From positions 1-7,144 of the forward strand of contig JAEZLB010000097.1 of the NCBI GenBank assembly GCA_023435945.1: 7,144 nt of DNA. Direction: 5' to 3'. How positions within the stretch are numbered: the stretch's first letter is position 1; each line of letters starts with the position of its first letter. Origin of the DNA: Pseudomonadota bacterium. Its GTDB lineage: Bacteria > Pseudomonadota > Gammaproteobacteria > Burkholderiales > Burkholderiaceae_D. The translations under genes and the position numbers were made by a program. Shown piece after piece: positions 1-7,144 of the stretch. Under the pieces are notes generated by a model that saw nothing but the letters and a program-made list of their open reading frames with translations, was not told the origin of the DNA and did no database searches.

Positions 1-332
1 GCGGAAGCTTTTTCCTTGGTAGTAAAGAAACCCGTGCATTCCAGCACTACATCTACGCCCAGCTCACCCCAGGGAATATCGGCCGGATTGCGTTGCGCAA
101 AGACACGGATCTTGTCGCCGTTCACAATCATGTAATCGCCGTCTACTTCCACCGTACCCGGGAATTTGCCGTGTGCGGTGTCGTAACGGGTCAGGTGCGC
201 GTTGGTCTTGGCATCGCCCAGGTCGTTGATCGCAACGATCTGAATATCATTTTTCTTCCCACCTTCGTAATGAGCGCGCAGCACATTGCGTCCGATACGG
301 CCATAACCGTTGATGGCAACCTTGATAGTCAT
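1..332 (-). CDS. gap: Glyceraldehyde-3-phosphate dehydrogenase, N-terminal part (cut by left edge)
   Basis: This enzyme oxidises and phosphorylates glyceraldehyde-3-phosphate to 1,3-bisphosphoglycerate with NAD in cytosolic glycolysis/gluconeogenesis. The first 110 codons are visible, about a third of the usual ~335 residues. The Rossmann fold starts at once: [12 protein letters not shown] carries the GxGxxG dinucleotide loop at residues 9-14. INDLGD (35-40) has the Asp after the second strand that usually goes with NAD preference, and RYDTAHGKF (49-57) and ECTGFF (98-103) are family-typical. The catalytic Cys region lies outside the window. The ATG at 330-332 is preceded by GGAG at 6-base spacing, so the start is firm. 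It follows tkt by 37 bases on the same strand with no terminator between, which suggests cotranscription. A paralogue with an anabolic (Calvin-type) role cannot be excluded from this fragment. Confidence 0.97.
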   Translation of the reverse strand, partial: MTIKVAINGYGRIGRNVLRAHYEGGKKNDIQIVAINDLGDAKTNAHLTRYDTAHGKFPGTVEVDGDYMIVNGDKIRVFAQRNPADIPWGELGVDVVLECTGFFTTKEKAS

Positions 333-338
333 CTTTTT

Positions 339-342
339 CTCC
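339..342 (-). promoter_or_regulatory. Shine-Dalgarno site of gap
   Basis: On the minus strand GGAG is followed by AAAAAG and then the gap ATG, a 6-base spacer. It is the clearest ribosome binding site in the window and fixes the gap start. The rest of the 37-base tkt-gap spacer (333-369) is AT-rich and shows no hairpin or promoter. Confidence 0.8.
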
Positions 343-369
343 ACACGTAAATAAGCTGAATCTGATTGA

Positions 370-2361
370 TTACGACAATACCGATTGAACCGCCCCGACC
401 ACGTTCTCGGTGGTAAAGCCGAAGTGCTTGAACAGCACGCCGGCCGGCGCGGATTCACCAAAGGTATCGATACCGATCACACGACCTTCGAGTCCGACAT
501 ACTTGTACCAGAAGCTGGTCACGCCAGCCTCGATTGCAACGCGCGGCAAACCCTTGGGCAGCACGCTGTCGCGATAAGCCGCATCCTGGCGATCGAATAC
601 GTCGGTGCACGGCATGGACACCACGCGCACCGCGATACCCTGCGCTGCCAGTTGTTCCGCTGCCTTCACCGCCAGTTCGATTTCCGAACCGGTTGCGATC
701 AAAATCGCTTTCGCATCCGCCGCATCTTTCAGCACATAGCCGCCGCGCTGAATGTTCTTCACCTGCTCCGCCGAACGCTCCTGGAAGGGCAAATTCTGGC
801 GCGAGAAAATCAGCGTCGTCGGACCATTGCGGCGCTTGATGGCCTGCTCCCATGCCACCGCGGCTTCTACTGTGTCGCAGGGACGCCAGTTATCCAGGTT
901 TGGAATCAGGCGCAAGCTAGACACTTGCTCCACCGCCTGGTGAGTCGGACCGTCTTCGCCCAGGCCGATGGAATCGCGCGTGAACACAAAGATGGAGCGG
1001 ATCTTCATCAGTGCCGCCATGCGCAATGCATTGCGGCTGTAATCCGAGAAAGTCAGGAAGGTAGCACCAAACGGGATGTAGCCGCCATGCAAAGTGACGC
1101 CATTCATGATCGCGCTCATGCCGAATTCACGCACACCATAGTTGATGTGATTACCGGCCTGGTCGGCACGCACGGGCACTGCCTCTTTCCAGTTCGTGAG
1201 ATTGGAGCTGGTCAGATCGGCCGAACCGCCAAGGAATTCCGGCAGCACCGGCGCAAATGCCTGGATGGCATTCTGGCTGGCCTTGCGGGTTGCCACGGTT
1301 TCTTTCTTCTCGGTGCACAATTGGATGTACGCGTGTGCCGTCGCTTCAAAATTGCCGGGCAGATCGCCTTTCATGCGACGCAGCAGTTCGCCCGCCTCCT
1401 GCGGATAACGTTCGCTGTAGGCAGCAAATTTTTCTTCCCATTCCTGCTGCAGGGCCTGGCCTCTTGGCTTGGCATCCCAGGCTGCATAAACCTCTTCGGG
1501 AATTTCGAAAGGCGCATAGCCCCAGTCCAGCGCTTCGCGGGTAGCTGCCACTTCCTTGTCACCCAGCGCAGCGCCGTGGACCTTGTCTGTACCTTGCAGA
1601 TTGGGAGAACCCTTGCCGATCACAGTCTTGCAGCAGATCAGCGTGGGCTTGTCGGCTTGTTTGGCTTTTGCAATGGCCGCATCGACAGCGTCCACGTCAT
1701 GACCGTCGACGTCACGGATCACGTTCCAGCCGTAGGCTTCAAAACGCTTGGGTGTGTCGTCGGTGAACCAGCCTTCCACTTTACCGTCGATGGAAATGCC
1801 ATTGTCGTCATACAGTGCGATCAGCTTGGACAGGCGCAGGTTGCCGGCCAGCGAACAGGCTTCGTGCGAAATGCCCTCCATCAGGCAGCCGTCGCCCAGG
1901 AAAACATAGGTGTAGTGATCGACGATGTCTAAGCCCGGCTTATTGAATTCTGCTGCCAGCAGGCGCTCGGCCAAGGCCATGCCAACCGCATTGGTGACGC
2001 CCTGGCCCAGCGGACCGGTCGAAGTTTCGACGCCGCAAGTAATTTCGAATTCGGGGTGACCCGGCGTCTTGGAATGCAGCTGGCGGAAATTGCGGATTTC
2101 ATCCATCGGCAAATCGTAACCACTCAGATGCAACAACGCATACTGCAGCATGGAACCGTGGCCATTCGACAATACAAAACGGTCACGATCCAGCCATTTC
2201 GGATTGGCTGGGTTATGGCGCAGATGCCGGGCCCACAGAGCCACGGCGATTTCAGCCATGCCCATGGGCATGCCAGGGTGACCGGAATTGGCTTTTTGTA
2301 CGGCGTCCATAGCCAAGGCGCGGATAGCGTTGGCCATTTTAGTGGTAGGGATGGATTTCAT
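370..2361 (-). CDS. tkt: Transketolase
   Basis: This thiamine-diphosphate enzyme moves two-carbon ketol units between sugar phosphates in the non-oxidative pentose phosphate pathway (and in the Calvin cycle where present). Its 663 residues match the length of E. coli TktA, with close similarity throughout. Visible features are SGHPG (26-30), NGHGS (66-70), the TPP motif from GDG (156-158) to N187, VHGA (262-265), ATRKAS (357-362), the catalytic Glu412 in VREFGM, and GEDGPTHQ (468-475). The TPP domain comes first, the pyrimidine-binding domain starts near 355, and the C-terminal domain near 545. Residue 462 is Arg where the E. coli and yeast enzymes have a substrate-phosphate-contacting His. 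The chosen ATG gives a leader of E. coli-like length before ANAIRA; the internal ATG at codon 9 is possible, and neither has a strong Shine-Dalgarno. It is probably the first gene of a leftward operon with gap. It could be named tktA or cbbT; the sequence does not decide. Confidence 0.98.
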   Translation of the reverse strand: MKSIPTTKMANAIRALAMDAVQKANSGHPGMPMGMAEIAVALWARHLRHNPANPKWLDRDRFVLSNGHGSMLQYALLHLSGYDLPMDEIRNFRQLHSKTPGHPEFEITCGVETSTGPLGQGVTNAVGMALAERLLAAEFNKPGLDIVDHYTYVFLGDGCLMEGISHEACSLAGNLRLSKLIALYDDNGISIDGKVEGWFTDDTPKRFEAYGWNVIRDVDGHDVDAVDAAIAKAKQADKPTLICCKTVIGKGSPNLQGTDKVHGAALGDKEVAATREALDWGYAPFEIPEEVYAAWDAKPRGQALQQEWEEKFAAYSERYPQEAGELLRRMKGDLPGNFEATAHAYIQLCTEKKETVATRKASQNAIQAFAPVLPEFLGGSADLTSSNLTNWKEAVPVRADQAGNHINYGVREFGMSAIMNGVTLHGGYIPFGATFLTFSDYSRNALRMAALMKIRSIFVFTRDSIGLGEDGPTHQAVEQVSSLRLIPNLDNWRPCDTVEAAVAWEQAIKRRNGPTTLIFSRQNLPFQERSAEQVKNIQRGGYVLKDAADAKAILIATGSEIELAVKAAEQLAAQGIAVRVVSMPCTDVFDRQDAAYRDSVLPKGLPRVAIEAGVTSFWYKYVGLEGRVIGIDTFGESAPAGVLFKHFGFTTENVVGAVQSVLS

Positions 2362-2423
2362 CTTGACTTGGATAGAGACAACGCTAAAAGCGAGAGGTTA
2401 GAAGCGGTGCAGCAAAGTCCCGT

Positions 2424-2452
2424 ATTTTATCAGAGTGGGCGCGGTGCATTAA
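2424..2452 (-). promoter_or_regulatory. Candidate sigma70-type promoter for tkt-gap
   Basis: Reading leftward, TAAAAT (plus 2424-2429) fits a -10 box, with a weak TTAATG (plus 2447-2452) 17 bases upstream as -35. Transcription would start near 2417, giving a leader of about 56 bases before the tkt ATG. The -35 is poor (3 of 6), so this is an inference from position and the -10 match. It overlaps the candidate promoter for rsmE on the other strand. Confidence 0.4.
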
Positions 2453-2455
2453 AAT
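2427..2455 (+). promoter_or_regulatory. Candidate sigma70-type promoter for rsmE
   Basis: TTATCA (2427-2432, 4 of 6 matches to TTGACA) and TAAAAT (2450-2455, 5 of 6 matches to TATAAT) are separated by 17 bases. Transcription would start near 2462, leaving a leader of about 105 bases before the rsmE ATG. The elements interleave with the opposite-strand candidate for tkt, so the two polymerases would compete for the same DNA. This is prediction only. Confidence 0.4.
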
Positions 2456-2470
2456 TGAAAGTAGTTTCAA
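2455..2470. repeat. Perfect inverted repeat TTGAAA-GTAG-TTTCAA, possible operator
   Basis: Two 6-base arms (2455-2460 and 2465-2470) are exact reverse complements around a 4-base centre. The site abuts the candidate rsmE -10 box and expected start, and lies just upstream of the candidate tkt -35. A protein bound here could block one gene and assist the other. It does not match a regulator motif that I recognise. Confidence 0.45.
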
Positions 2471-2486
2471 GCTGATGGCGTACCCG

Positions 2487-2503
2487 GGGCGGCTATTCCG
2501 CCC
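2487..2503. repeat. GC-rich hairpin GGGCGG-CTATT-CCGCCC in the tkt-rsmE intergenic region
   Basis: Six G/C-only base pairs (arms 2487-2492 and 2498-2503) close a 5-base loop. No T-run follows on either strand, so it is not a typical intrinsic terminator. In the predicted rsmE transcript it would lie in the 5' leader, 63 bases before the ATG. The remaining bases to 2566 show no other recognisable element. Confidence 0.45.
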
Positions 2504-2566
2504 ACGGAAATTGTCTCATTGGCATTAATCGAAAAGCGCCACACCACCTTCTGACCCCATTTATCC

Positions 2567-3292
2567 ATGCCTCGCTTCTATTGCGCACAAGCTCTGCAGA
2601 CCCACACCTCTATCAACTTGCCCGAGCAAATCGCCCATCACCTGCACGTCCTTCGCATGGCACCAGGCCAGCGCATTACGCTGTTTGACGGCCAGGGGCA
2701 CGAGTTTGACGCGATGCTGACCAGCCTCGACAAAAAAAGCGCCAGTGCCGAAATCACGGAACAGCGCATGCGCCATACCGAACTGCCCTATCGCCTCACC
2801 CTGGCTCAGGCACTGCCGGAAGGCTCAAAAATGGACTGGATCATTGAGAAAGCAATAGAACTGGGCGCCTCGGCCATCCAGCCGCTGGCGGCCCAGCGCA
2901 GTGTGGTGAAGTTGTCGCCCGAACGCGCTGCCAAACGGCTGCAGCATTGGCAAGGCGTTATCGTTGCCGCTTCCGAACAAAGCGGTCGTACCCGTATCGC
3001 GGATCTGAACGAGGTCACGGATCTGGTACGCTGGAGCTCCCAGCCCCAGCCCGCACAACGCCTACTGCTGACGCCGCGTTCCGATCATTCGCTGGCAGCC
3101 TGGGCTCTCAGCGAACCCGCCCGGGATATCACGCTGGTCATAGGCCCGGAAGGCGGTTTTAATGAGCAAGAGGAAAAATTGCTGATTTCCCAAGGTGTCC
3201 TCCCGGTTTCCATGGGGCCGCGCATTTTGCGTACCGAAACTGCAGGCTTGGCCGCAATGGCTATAATTAACGCCGCCTGGGGGCAAATGTAA
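2567..3292 (+). CDS. rsmE: 16S rRNA (uracil-1498-N3)-methyltransferase RsmE
   Basis: RsmE methylates N3 of U1498 in helix 44 of 16S rRNA, near the decoding centre of the 30S subunit, using S-adenosylmethionine. Its 241 residues match the family length (~243 in E. coli). The N-terminal PUA-like part opens with MPRFY and covers roughly residues 1-70. The C-terminal SPOUT (trefoil-knot) domain shows EKAIELG (94-100), SEQSGR (136-141), GPEGGF (193-198) and MGPRILRTETA (216-226); the last two form the SAM-binding knot. The ATG is the natural family start, but the bases before it are pyrimidine-rich with no Shine-Dalgarno. It diverges from tkt and stops 33 bases before the mtfA-like gene, with no terminator between, so the two may be cotranscribed. 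Confidence 0.97.
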   Translation: MPRFYCAQALQTHTSINLPEQIAHHLHVLRMAPGQRITLFDGQGHEFDAMLTSLDKKSASAEITEQRMRHTELPYRLTLAQALPEGSKMDWIIEKAIELGASAIQPLAAQRSVVKLSPERAAKRLQHWQGVIVAASEQSGRTRIADLNEVTDLVRWSSQPQPAQRLLLTPRSDHSLAAWALSEPARDITLVIGPEGGFNEQEEKLLISQGVLPVSMGPRILRTETAGLAAMAIINAAWGQM

Positions 3293-3325
3293 TGCTGCCC
3301 TCCTTGTTGTTTTTCCCAAACTGGC

Positions 3326-4171
3326 ATGAACTGGTTTAGACGATTCTTTCACCGCCCTCAAATTCCTTCCGCTTTATGGACGGATTGCCTGAAACACCTG
3401 CCCTTCCTGCGCCACCTCGATACCGAGGATAAGGCCCGCCTCAAGACGCTGAGTGAGTCCCTGCTCGCAGACAAAACCATTACTGGCGCCGGTGGACTTA
3501 CATTAACCGATGAAATTTCGGTCAATATCGCCATCCAGGCCTGCCTGCCGGTTCTGAACCTTAACTTGTCCCTCTATGAAGATATGCCCGGCATCGTGGT
3601 CTATCCGGATGCCTTTCTCGTGCCTTACCGTGAGATGGATGAGGCTGGCGTCGTGCACGAAGGCCATGAACCCCTGGCTGGCGAGGCCATTACCGCCGGG
3701 GGTATGGTGGTCCTGTCCTGGGCCGATATAAAGGCACCTGAAACATCCGGGCAGAATGTCGTGATTCATGAATTTGCCCATGTTATTGATCTGGCCAATG
3801 GCGATGCAAACGGACGGCCGCCTTTTCTGCACCGGTTCCATGACGATATCTACCCGGACGAATGGAAATCTGCGTTTGCTGCCGCTTACAAGGACTTTTG
3901 CCGGCGGGTAAAAACTACGCTGCAACAACTGCCTGCGGACTTTGATCCTGACCATGAAGCGCATGCCGTGCTGGCAAACAACTTGTTTGCCGCACTTCCC
4001 CTGGATACGTATGCCAGCGAAGACCCTGCCGAATTTTTCGCTGTCGCATCGGAAGCTTTCTTTGTGCGGCCGGAGCCTCTGGCCAAGACTTACCCCGGGG
4101 TATATCAATTGTTAAGCCAATACTATCGGCAGGATACGCTGATCCAAGACAGCAACCAGGCTTTCCTTTAA
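3326..4171 (+). CDS. mtfA: MtfA/YeeI-family zinc-dependent peptidase
   Basis: This is a cytosolic metallopeptidase family; E. coli MtfA binds and inactivates the repressor Mlc, which controls ptsG, and has aminopeptidase activity. The protein has 281 residues (265 in E. coli). The gluzincin motif HEFAH is at 148-152, with His148 and His152 as zinc ligands and Glu149 as catalytic base. It is followed by the family-typical LANGDANGRPP (156-166). DPAEFFAVASE (233-243) should supply the third zinc ligand, by family analogy Glu236. CLPVLNL (73-79) and VVYPDAFLVP (91-100) match the N-terminal domain. There is no signal peptide or membrane span. The start MNWFRRFF is plausible, but no Shine-Dalgarno is seen. 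The neighbours are not sugar-transport genes, so a link to Mlc/PTS is not supported here and its physiological target is unknown. Family assignment is firm; the role is not. Confidence 0.93.
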   Translation: MNWFRRFFHRPQIPSALWTDCLKHLPFLRHLDTEDKARLKTLSESLLADKTITGAGGLTLTDEISVNIAIQACLPVLNLNLSLYEDMPGIVVYPDAFLVPYREMDEAGVVHEGHEPLAGEAITAGGMVVLSWADIKAPETSGQNVVIHEFAHVIDLANGDANGRPPFLHRFHDDIYPDEWKSAFAAAYKDFCRRVKTTLQQLPADFDPDHEAHAVLANNLFAALPLDTYASEDPAEFFAVASEAFFVRPEPLAKTYPGVYQLLSQYYRQDTLIQDSNQAFL

Positions 4172-4176
4172 GGAAA
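4162..4176. repeat. Perfect palindrome TTTCCTT-T-AAGGAAA over the mtfA stop, possible operator for ribF
   Basis: Arms 4162-4168 and 4170-4176 are exact reverse complements about a single central base. The site covers the last mtfA codons and the TAA stop (4169-4171). It lies over the expected -35 position of the promoter before ribF. As RNA it could form only a 5-base-pair stem with no following T-run, so a protein-binding site is likelier than a terminator. The coding constraint makes chance possible. Confidence 0.4.
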
Positions 4177-4197
4177 TTCGGGGAAAGCATTTATAAT
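4168..4197 (+). promoter_or_regulatory. Candidate promoter of ribF-ileS with perfect -10 box
   Basis: A perfect TATAAT lies at 4192-4197, in the 53-base spacer between mtfA and ribF. The best -35 is weak: TTAAGG at 4168-4173, 18 bases upstream and inside the palindrome. Transcription would start near 4204, giving a leader of about 20 bases before the ribF ATG. A strong -10 with a poor -35 suggests either an activator or a modest constitutive promoter. Confidence 0.55.
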
Positions 4198-4224
4198 CAG
4201 GAGTTTTTGCGAGAAGCTACCCCC

Positions 4225-5202
4225 ATGAAGGTTTATCGCGGACTGCCCAATGACAATGCGCGCACGCCCTGCGCGCTTGCCATTGGCAATTTCGACGGCG
4301 TACACCGTGGCCATCAGGCCATGCTGGCGCGCATGGGTGAAGCAGCGGCCTGCCTGAAACTGAGTACGGCGGTGATGACTTTCGAGCCGCATCCGCGCGA
4401 GTACTTCGCCAATCTGGCGGGCGACCCGAGCAAGGCGCCCACCCGGATTGCGAACCTGCGCGACAAGTTGCAGGCACTGGCCAATGCCGGCGTAGACAAG
4501 GTGATTGTCGAGCATTTCAATGCCAGTTTCGCTGCAATGCCGCCGCTTGATTTCATCGAACGCATCGTGGTCAAGGGCATGCACGCAAAATGGCTGATCG
4601 TCGGCGAAGATTTCCGCTTCGGTGCCAAACGTGCCGGCGATATCAATTTGCTGATGGAAGCCGGAAAGCAGTATGGCTTTGAGGTCGAAACCCTGCCAAC
4701 CATCGTCAATGCGGGTACGCGCATTTCTTCTTCCGCGATACGCGAGGCGCTGGCGCAAGGTGATTTTCCTCATGTACGGCAAATGCTCGGCCATCCGTAC
4801 ACGATATCCGGACGGGTGATCCACGGCCAGAAACTGGGACGCAATCTCGGTTTCCCGACGCTGAACCTGCGCATTGCACACAGGCGCCCGGCATTGTCCG
4901 GCATCTTCGTGGTGCAGGTACACGGATTGGCAGAGCGGCCGTTACCGGGCGTTGCCAGCCTGGGTGTGCGTCCGACCGTTGATGACAGTGGCCGCGTGCT
5001 ACTGGAAACGCATGTCTTTGATTATGCGCAGTCCTGCTACGGCAAACTGGTTTGCGTGGAATTCCTGAAGAAACTGCGCGACGAGGAAAAATACAGCGAC
5101 CTGCCGACGCTGACTGCAGCGATAGAACGCGATGCGCAACAGGCGCGCGATTATTTCAGGAGCCAAGGCACAGTCGTCAGTGACTTGCCTTCGCAACCCT
5201 GA
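4225..5202 (+). CDS. ribF: Bifunctional riboflavin kinase / FAD synthetase
   Basis: RibF phosphorylates riboflavin to FMN and adenylylates FMN to FAD in the cytosol. The 325-residue protein (313 in E. coli) has both domains. The N-terminal FAD synthetase carries GNFDGVHRGH (21-30), the nucleotidyltransferase signature, TFEPHP (52-57), GEDFRFG (127-133) and ISSSAIR (167-173). The C-terminal flavokinase has GRVIHGQKLGRNLGFPT (196-212) and ETHVFDY (261-267) with the expected catalytic Glu, then LRDEEKY (284-290). I chose the ATG because MKVYRGLP matches related starts and GAGAAG (4211-4216) lies 8 bases upstream. A TTG at 4207 would add six residues; it has AGGAG only 3 bases upstream, too close, and would start at or inside the predicted transcript's first bases. 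The gene precedes ileS by 33 bases, the usual proteobacterial pairing, and no FMN riboswitch is seen in the short leader. Confidence 0.98.
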   Translation: MKVYRGLPNDNARTPCALAIGNFDGVHRGHQAMLARMGEAAACLKLSTAVMTFEPHPREYFANLAGDPSKAPTRIANLRDKLQALANAGVDKVIVEHFNASFAAMPPLDFIERIVVKGMHAKWLIVGEDFRFGAKRAGDINLLMEAGKQYGFEVETLPTIVNAGTRISSSAIREALAQGDFPHVRQMLGHPYTISGRVIHGQKLGRNLGFPTLNLRIAHRRPALSGIFVVQVHGLAERPLPGVASLGVRPTVDDSGRVLLETHVFDYAQSCYGKLVCVEFLKKLRDEEKYSDLPTLTAAIERDAQQARDYFRSQGTVVSDLPSQP

Positions 5203-5235
5203 ACGAACTTATTTGATTGAATCGATATTCTTACC

Positions 5236-7144
5236 ATGTCTGACAACAACGCCAGTAAGCCCTCCGGCAAACCCCAGAACAAATACCCGGTCAACATGCC
5301 GGAAACGCCATTTCCCATGCGCGGAGATTTGGCCAAGCGCGAGCCGCAATGGGTCAAGGAATGGCAAGAGAAAAAGATCTATCAGCGCATCCGCGAGGCT
5401 TCCAAGGGGCGCCCGTGTTTCGTCCTGCACGATGGCCCGCCGTATGCGAATGGCGATATCCATATCGGTCATGCAGTCAACAAGATCCTGAAGGACATGA
5501 TCGTCAAGAGCCGCCAACTGGATGGCTTCGATGCCCCTTACGTGCCGGGCTGGGATTGTCATGGCATGCCTATCGAAATCCAGATCGAGAAACAATACGG
5601 CAAAAACCTGCCTACGCCGGAAGTGCTGGCCAAGTCGCGCGCCTACGCGGCCGAACAGATCGAGCGCCAGATGAAGGATTTCATCCGTCTGGGCGTACTG
5701 GGCCAGTGGGACAATCCGTACAAGACCATGAATTTTTCCAATGAAGCCGACGAAATCCGTGTGCTCGGCAAACTATTGGAAAAAGGATATGTCTATCGTG
5801 GTCTCAAACCGGTGAACTGGTGTTTCGATTGCGGCTCCGCCTTGGCTGAAGCTGAAGTGGAAAACCAGGACAAGCGCGACCCGGCCATCGACGTAGGCTT
5901 CCCCTTTGCCGAGCCCGAGAAAGTGGCGGCTGCATTCGGCCTATCCGAACTGCCCGCGCAAAAAGGCTACTGCATCATCTGGACTACGACGCCGTGGACC
6001 ATTCCCGCCAACCAGGCACTCAACGTACATCCGGAAGTCGACTACGCACTGGTGCTGACCGAGCGTAATGGCGAAGCCACGCTGCTGCTCCTGGCCAAGG
6101 ATCTGGTCGAAGGCTGCCTGCAACGTTACGGTTTGCAAGGCAACATTATCGCGACGTGCCGCGGCGAAGCGCTGGCCGATATCCGTTTCAAGCATCCGTT
6201 CGCCTCGGCCGATGCCGGCTATGATCGCACCGCGCCGATTTACACCGCTGAATATGTAACGCTGGATACCGGCACCGGCATCGTGCACTCGGCACCCGCT
6301 TATGGCGTGGACGACTTCATTTCCTGCAAGTCCCATGGTCTGAAGGATGACGACGTGCTCAATCCCGTCATGGGCGATGGCCGTTATGCCTCATGGCTGC
6401 CGTTCTTCGGCGGCATGACGATCTGGGAAGCCTCGAAACCGATCTGTGCGAAGCTGGAGGAAGTCGGCTCACTGTTCAAGCTGGTGATGTTCGATCACAG
6501 CTACATGCACTGCTGGCGCCACAAGACGCCTGTCATCTACCGTGCCACCTCACAATGGTTCGCGGGCATGGACATCATCCCCAAGTCCGGCGACGACACA
6601 CTGCGTGACACGGCGCTCAAAGGCGTGGAGCAGACTACATTCTTCCCAAGCTGGGGCAAAGCCCGCCTGCATGGCATGATCGCGAACCGTCCCGACTGGA
6701 CGCTATCGCGCCAGCGTCAATGGGGCGTGCCGATGGCATTCTTCGTGCATAAGGAAACCGGCGAACTGCATCCACGCACGCCGGAATTGCTGGAAGAAGT
6801 CGCAAAACGTGTAGAACTGCACGGCATCGAAGCCTGGCATGCACTCGACATCAAAGAACTGCTGGGTGATGAAGCGGCGATGTACGAAAAGAACCGCGAC
6901 ACGCTGGATGTATGGTTCGATTCCGGTACCACGCATTACACGGTACTACGCGGCTCGCACAAGGCAGAATCCCATTACCCTGCCGATCTATACCTGGAAG
7001 GCTCGGACCAGCATCGCGGCTGGTTCCACTCTTCCCTGCTGACGGCATCCATGCTGGATGGCCACCCTCCCTACAAAGCCCTGCTCACGCACGGATTCGT
7101 GGTGGATGGCGAAGGCAAGAAAATGTCCAAATCCAAGGGCAATG
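5236..7144 (+). CDS. ileS: Isoleucyl-tRNA synthetase, N-terminal two-thirds (cut by right edge)
   Basis: This class I synthetase charges tRNA-Ile and hydrolyses misactivated valine. There are 636 codons visible of an expected ~940-960. In order: [10 protein letters not shown] (28-37), the HIGH motif (76-79) in the Rossmann fold, GWDCHG (105-110), [16 protein letters not shown] (194-209), the CP1 editing domain with [11 protein letters not shown] (249-259) and [16 protein letters not shown] (346-361), SRQRQWGVP (491-499), DVWFDSG (558-564), [10 protein letters not shown] (588-597), and KMSKS (629-633). This is the usual bacterial form, not the eukaryote-like mupirocin-resistant type. The anticodon-binding and zinc-binding C-terminal parts lie beyond the window. 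The start leaves a polar N-terminus about 11 residues longer than in E. coli; the 33-base spacer after ribF has no clear Shine-Dalgarno, terminator or promoter. Cotranscription with ribF is likely. Confidence 0.98.
   Translation, partial: MSDNNASKPSGKPQNKYPVNMPETPFPMRGDLAKREPQWVKEWQEKKIYQRIREASKGRPCFVLHDGPPYANGDIHIGHAVNKILKDMIVKSRQLDGFDAPYVPGWDCHGMPIEIQIEKQYGKNLPTPEVLAKSRAYAAEQIERQMKDFIRLGVLGQWDNPYKTMNFSNEADEIRVLGKLLEKGYVYRGLKPVNWCFDCGSALAEAEVENQDKRDPAIDVGFPFAEPEKVAAAFGLSELPAQKGYCIIWTTTPWTIPANQALNVHPEVDYALVLTERNGEATLLLLAKDLVEGCLQRYGLQGNIIATCRGEALADIRFKHPFASADAGYDRTAPIYTAEYVTLDTGTGIVHSAPAYGVDDFISCKSHGLKDDDVLNPVMGDGRYASWLPFFGGMTIWEASKPICAKLEEVGSLFKLVMFDHSYMHCWRHKTPVIYRATSQWFAGMDIIPKSGDDTLRDTALKGVEQTTFFPSWGKARLHGMIANRPDWTLSRQRQWGVPMAFFVHKETGELHPRTPELLEEVAKRVELHGIEAWHALDIKELLGDEAAMYEKNRDTLDVWFDSGTTHYTVLRGSHKAESHYPADLYLEGSDQHRGWFHSSLLTASMLDGHPPYKALLTHGFVVDGEGKKMSKSKGN

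Noticed and set aside
385..1932. A 515-codon open frame on the plus strand opposite tkt
   Set aside because: It lies wholly antisense to an unmistakable full-length transketolase. Its protein shows no recognisable family and is rich in His, Arg, Gln and Cys, as expected from reading GC-biased codons backwards.
2056..2475. A 139-codon plus-strand frame running from inside tkt into the divergent spacer
   Set aside because: Most of it is antisense to the conserved tkt N-terminus, and its end in the spacer overlaps the candidate promoters. No protein family is recognisable.
2487..2503. Intrinsic terminator in the tkt-rsmE spacer
   Set aside because: The hairpin is not followed by a T-run on either strand, and both flanking genes diverge from this region, so no transcript needs to end here.
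3503..4108. A 201-codon open frame on the minus strand opposite mtfA
   Set aside because: It is fully contained in the zinc peptidase gene, with no domain, ribosome site or promoter that would support it.
4207..4224. TTG start adding six residues to RibF
   Set aside because: The AGGAG upstream is only 3 bases from the TTG, and the predicted transcript begins near 4204. The ATG at 4225 matches the family N-terminus and has GAGAAG at 8 bases.
4172..4224. FMN riboswitch before ribF
   Set aside because: The spacer is only 53 bases and the predicted leader about 20, far too short for the multi-helix FMN aptamer, and no RFN-type conserved blocks are seen.
4168..4923. A 251-codon open frame on the minus strand opposite ribF
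   Set aside because: It is antisense to conserved RibF motifs, has no recognisable domain, and is rich in Arg, His and Gln like other shadow frames.

Overview
The window looks like ordinary chromosomal core DNA from a betaproteobacterium, most likely of the order Burkholderiales. The protein sequences resemble remembered Burkholderiales housekeeping enzymes, especially the GAPDH N-terminus and the ribF-ileS pair. Composition looks moderately GC-rich by eye. A family such as Oxalobacteraceae is possible, but this is a guess without a search. No mobile element, CRISPR array, tRNA, rRNA or horizontally acquired island was seen.

Layout: two gene blocks diverge from a 205-base intergenic region (2362-2566). 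Leftward (minus strand) are tkt (transketolase, complete) and then, 37 bases further, gap (glyceraldehyde-3-phosphate dehydrogenase), whose C-terminal part is cut by the left edge. No terminator is visible between them, so they are probably one carbon-metabolism operon. Transketolase produces glyceraldehyde-3-phosphate, which GAPDH oxidises, linking the pentose phosphate pathway to glycolysis.

Rightward (plus strand) are rsmE (16S rRNA m3U1498 methyltransferase), an mtfA-family zinc peptidase, ribF (bifunctional riboflavin kinase/FAD synthetase) and ileS (isoleucyl-tRNA synthetase). The right edge cuts ileS just after its KMSKS motif. The ribF-ileS pair is a classic proteobacterial arrangement, normally followed by lspA. 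Gaps are 33, 53 and 33 bases. A perfect TATAAT and a 7-base-arm palindrome lie just before ribF and suggest it starts its own transcript.

The non-coding DNA is small: the divergent region with two candidate overlapping promoters and two inverted repeats, and short spacers elsewhere. No previously undescribed system was found. The best leads are a His-to-Arg change at a phosphate-binding position of transketolase, the palindrome-promoter combination before ribF, and the inverted repeats between tkt and rsmE.
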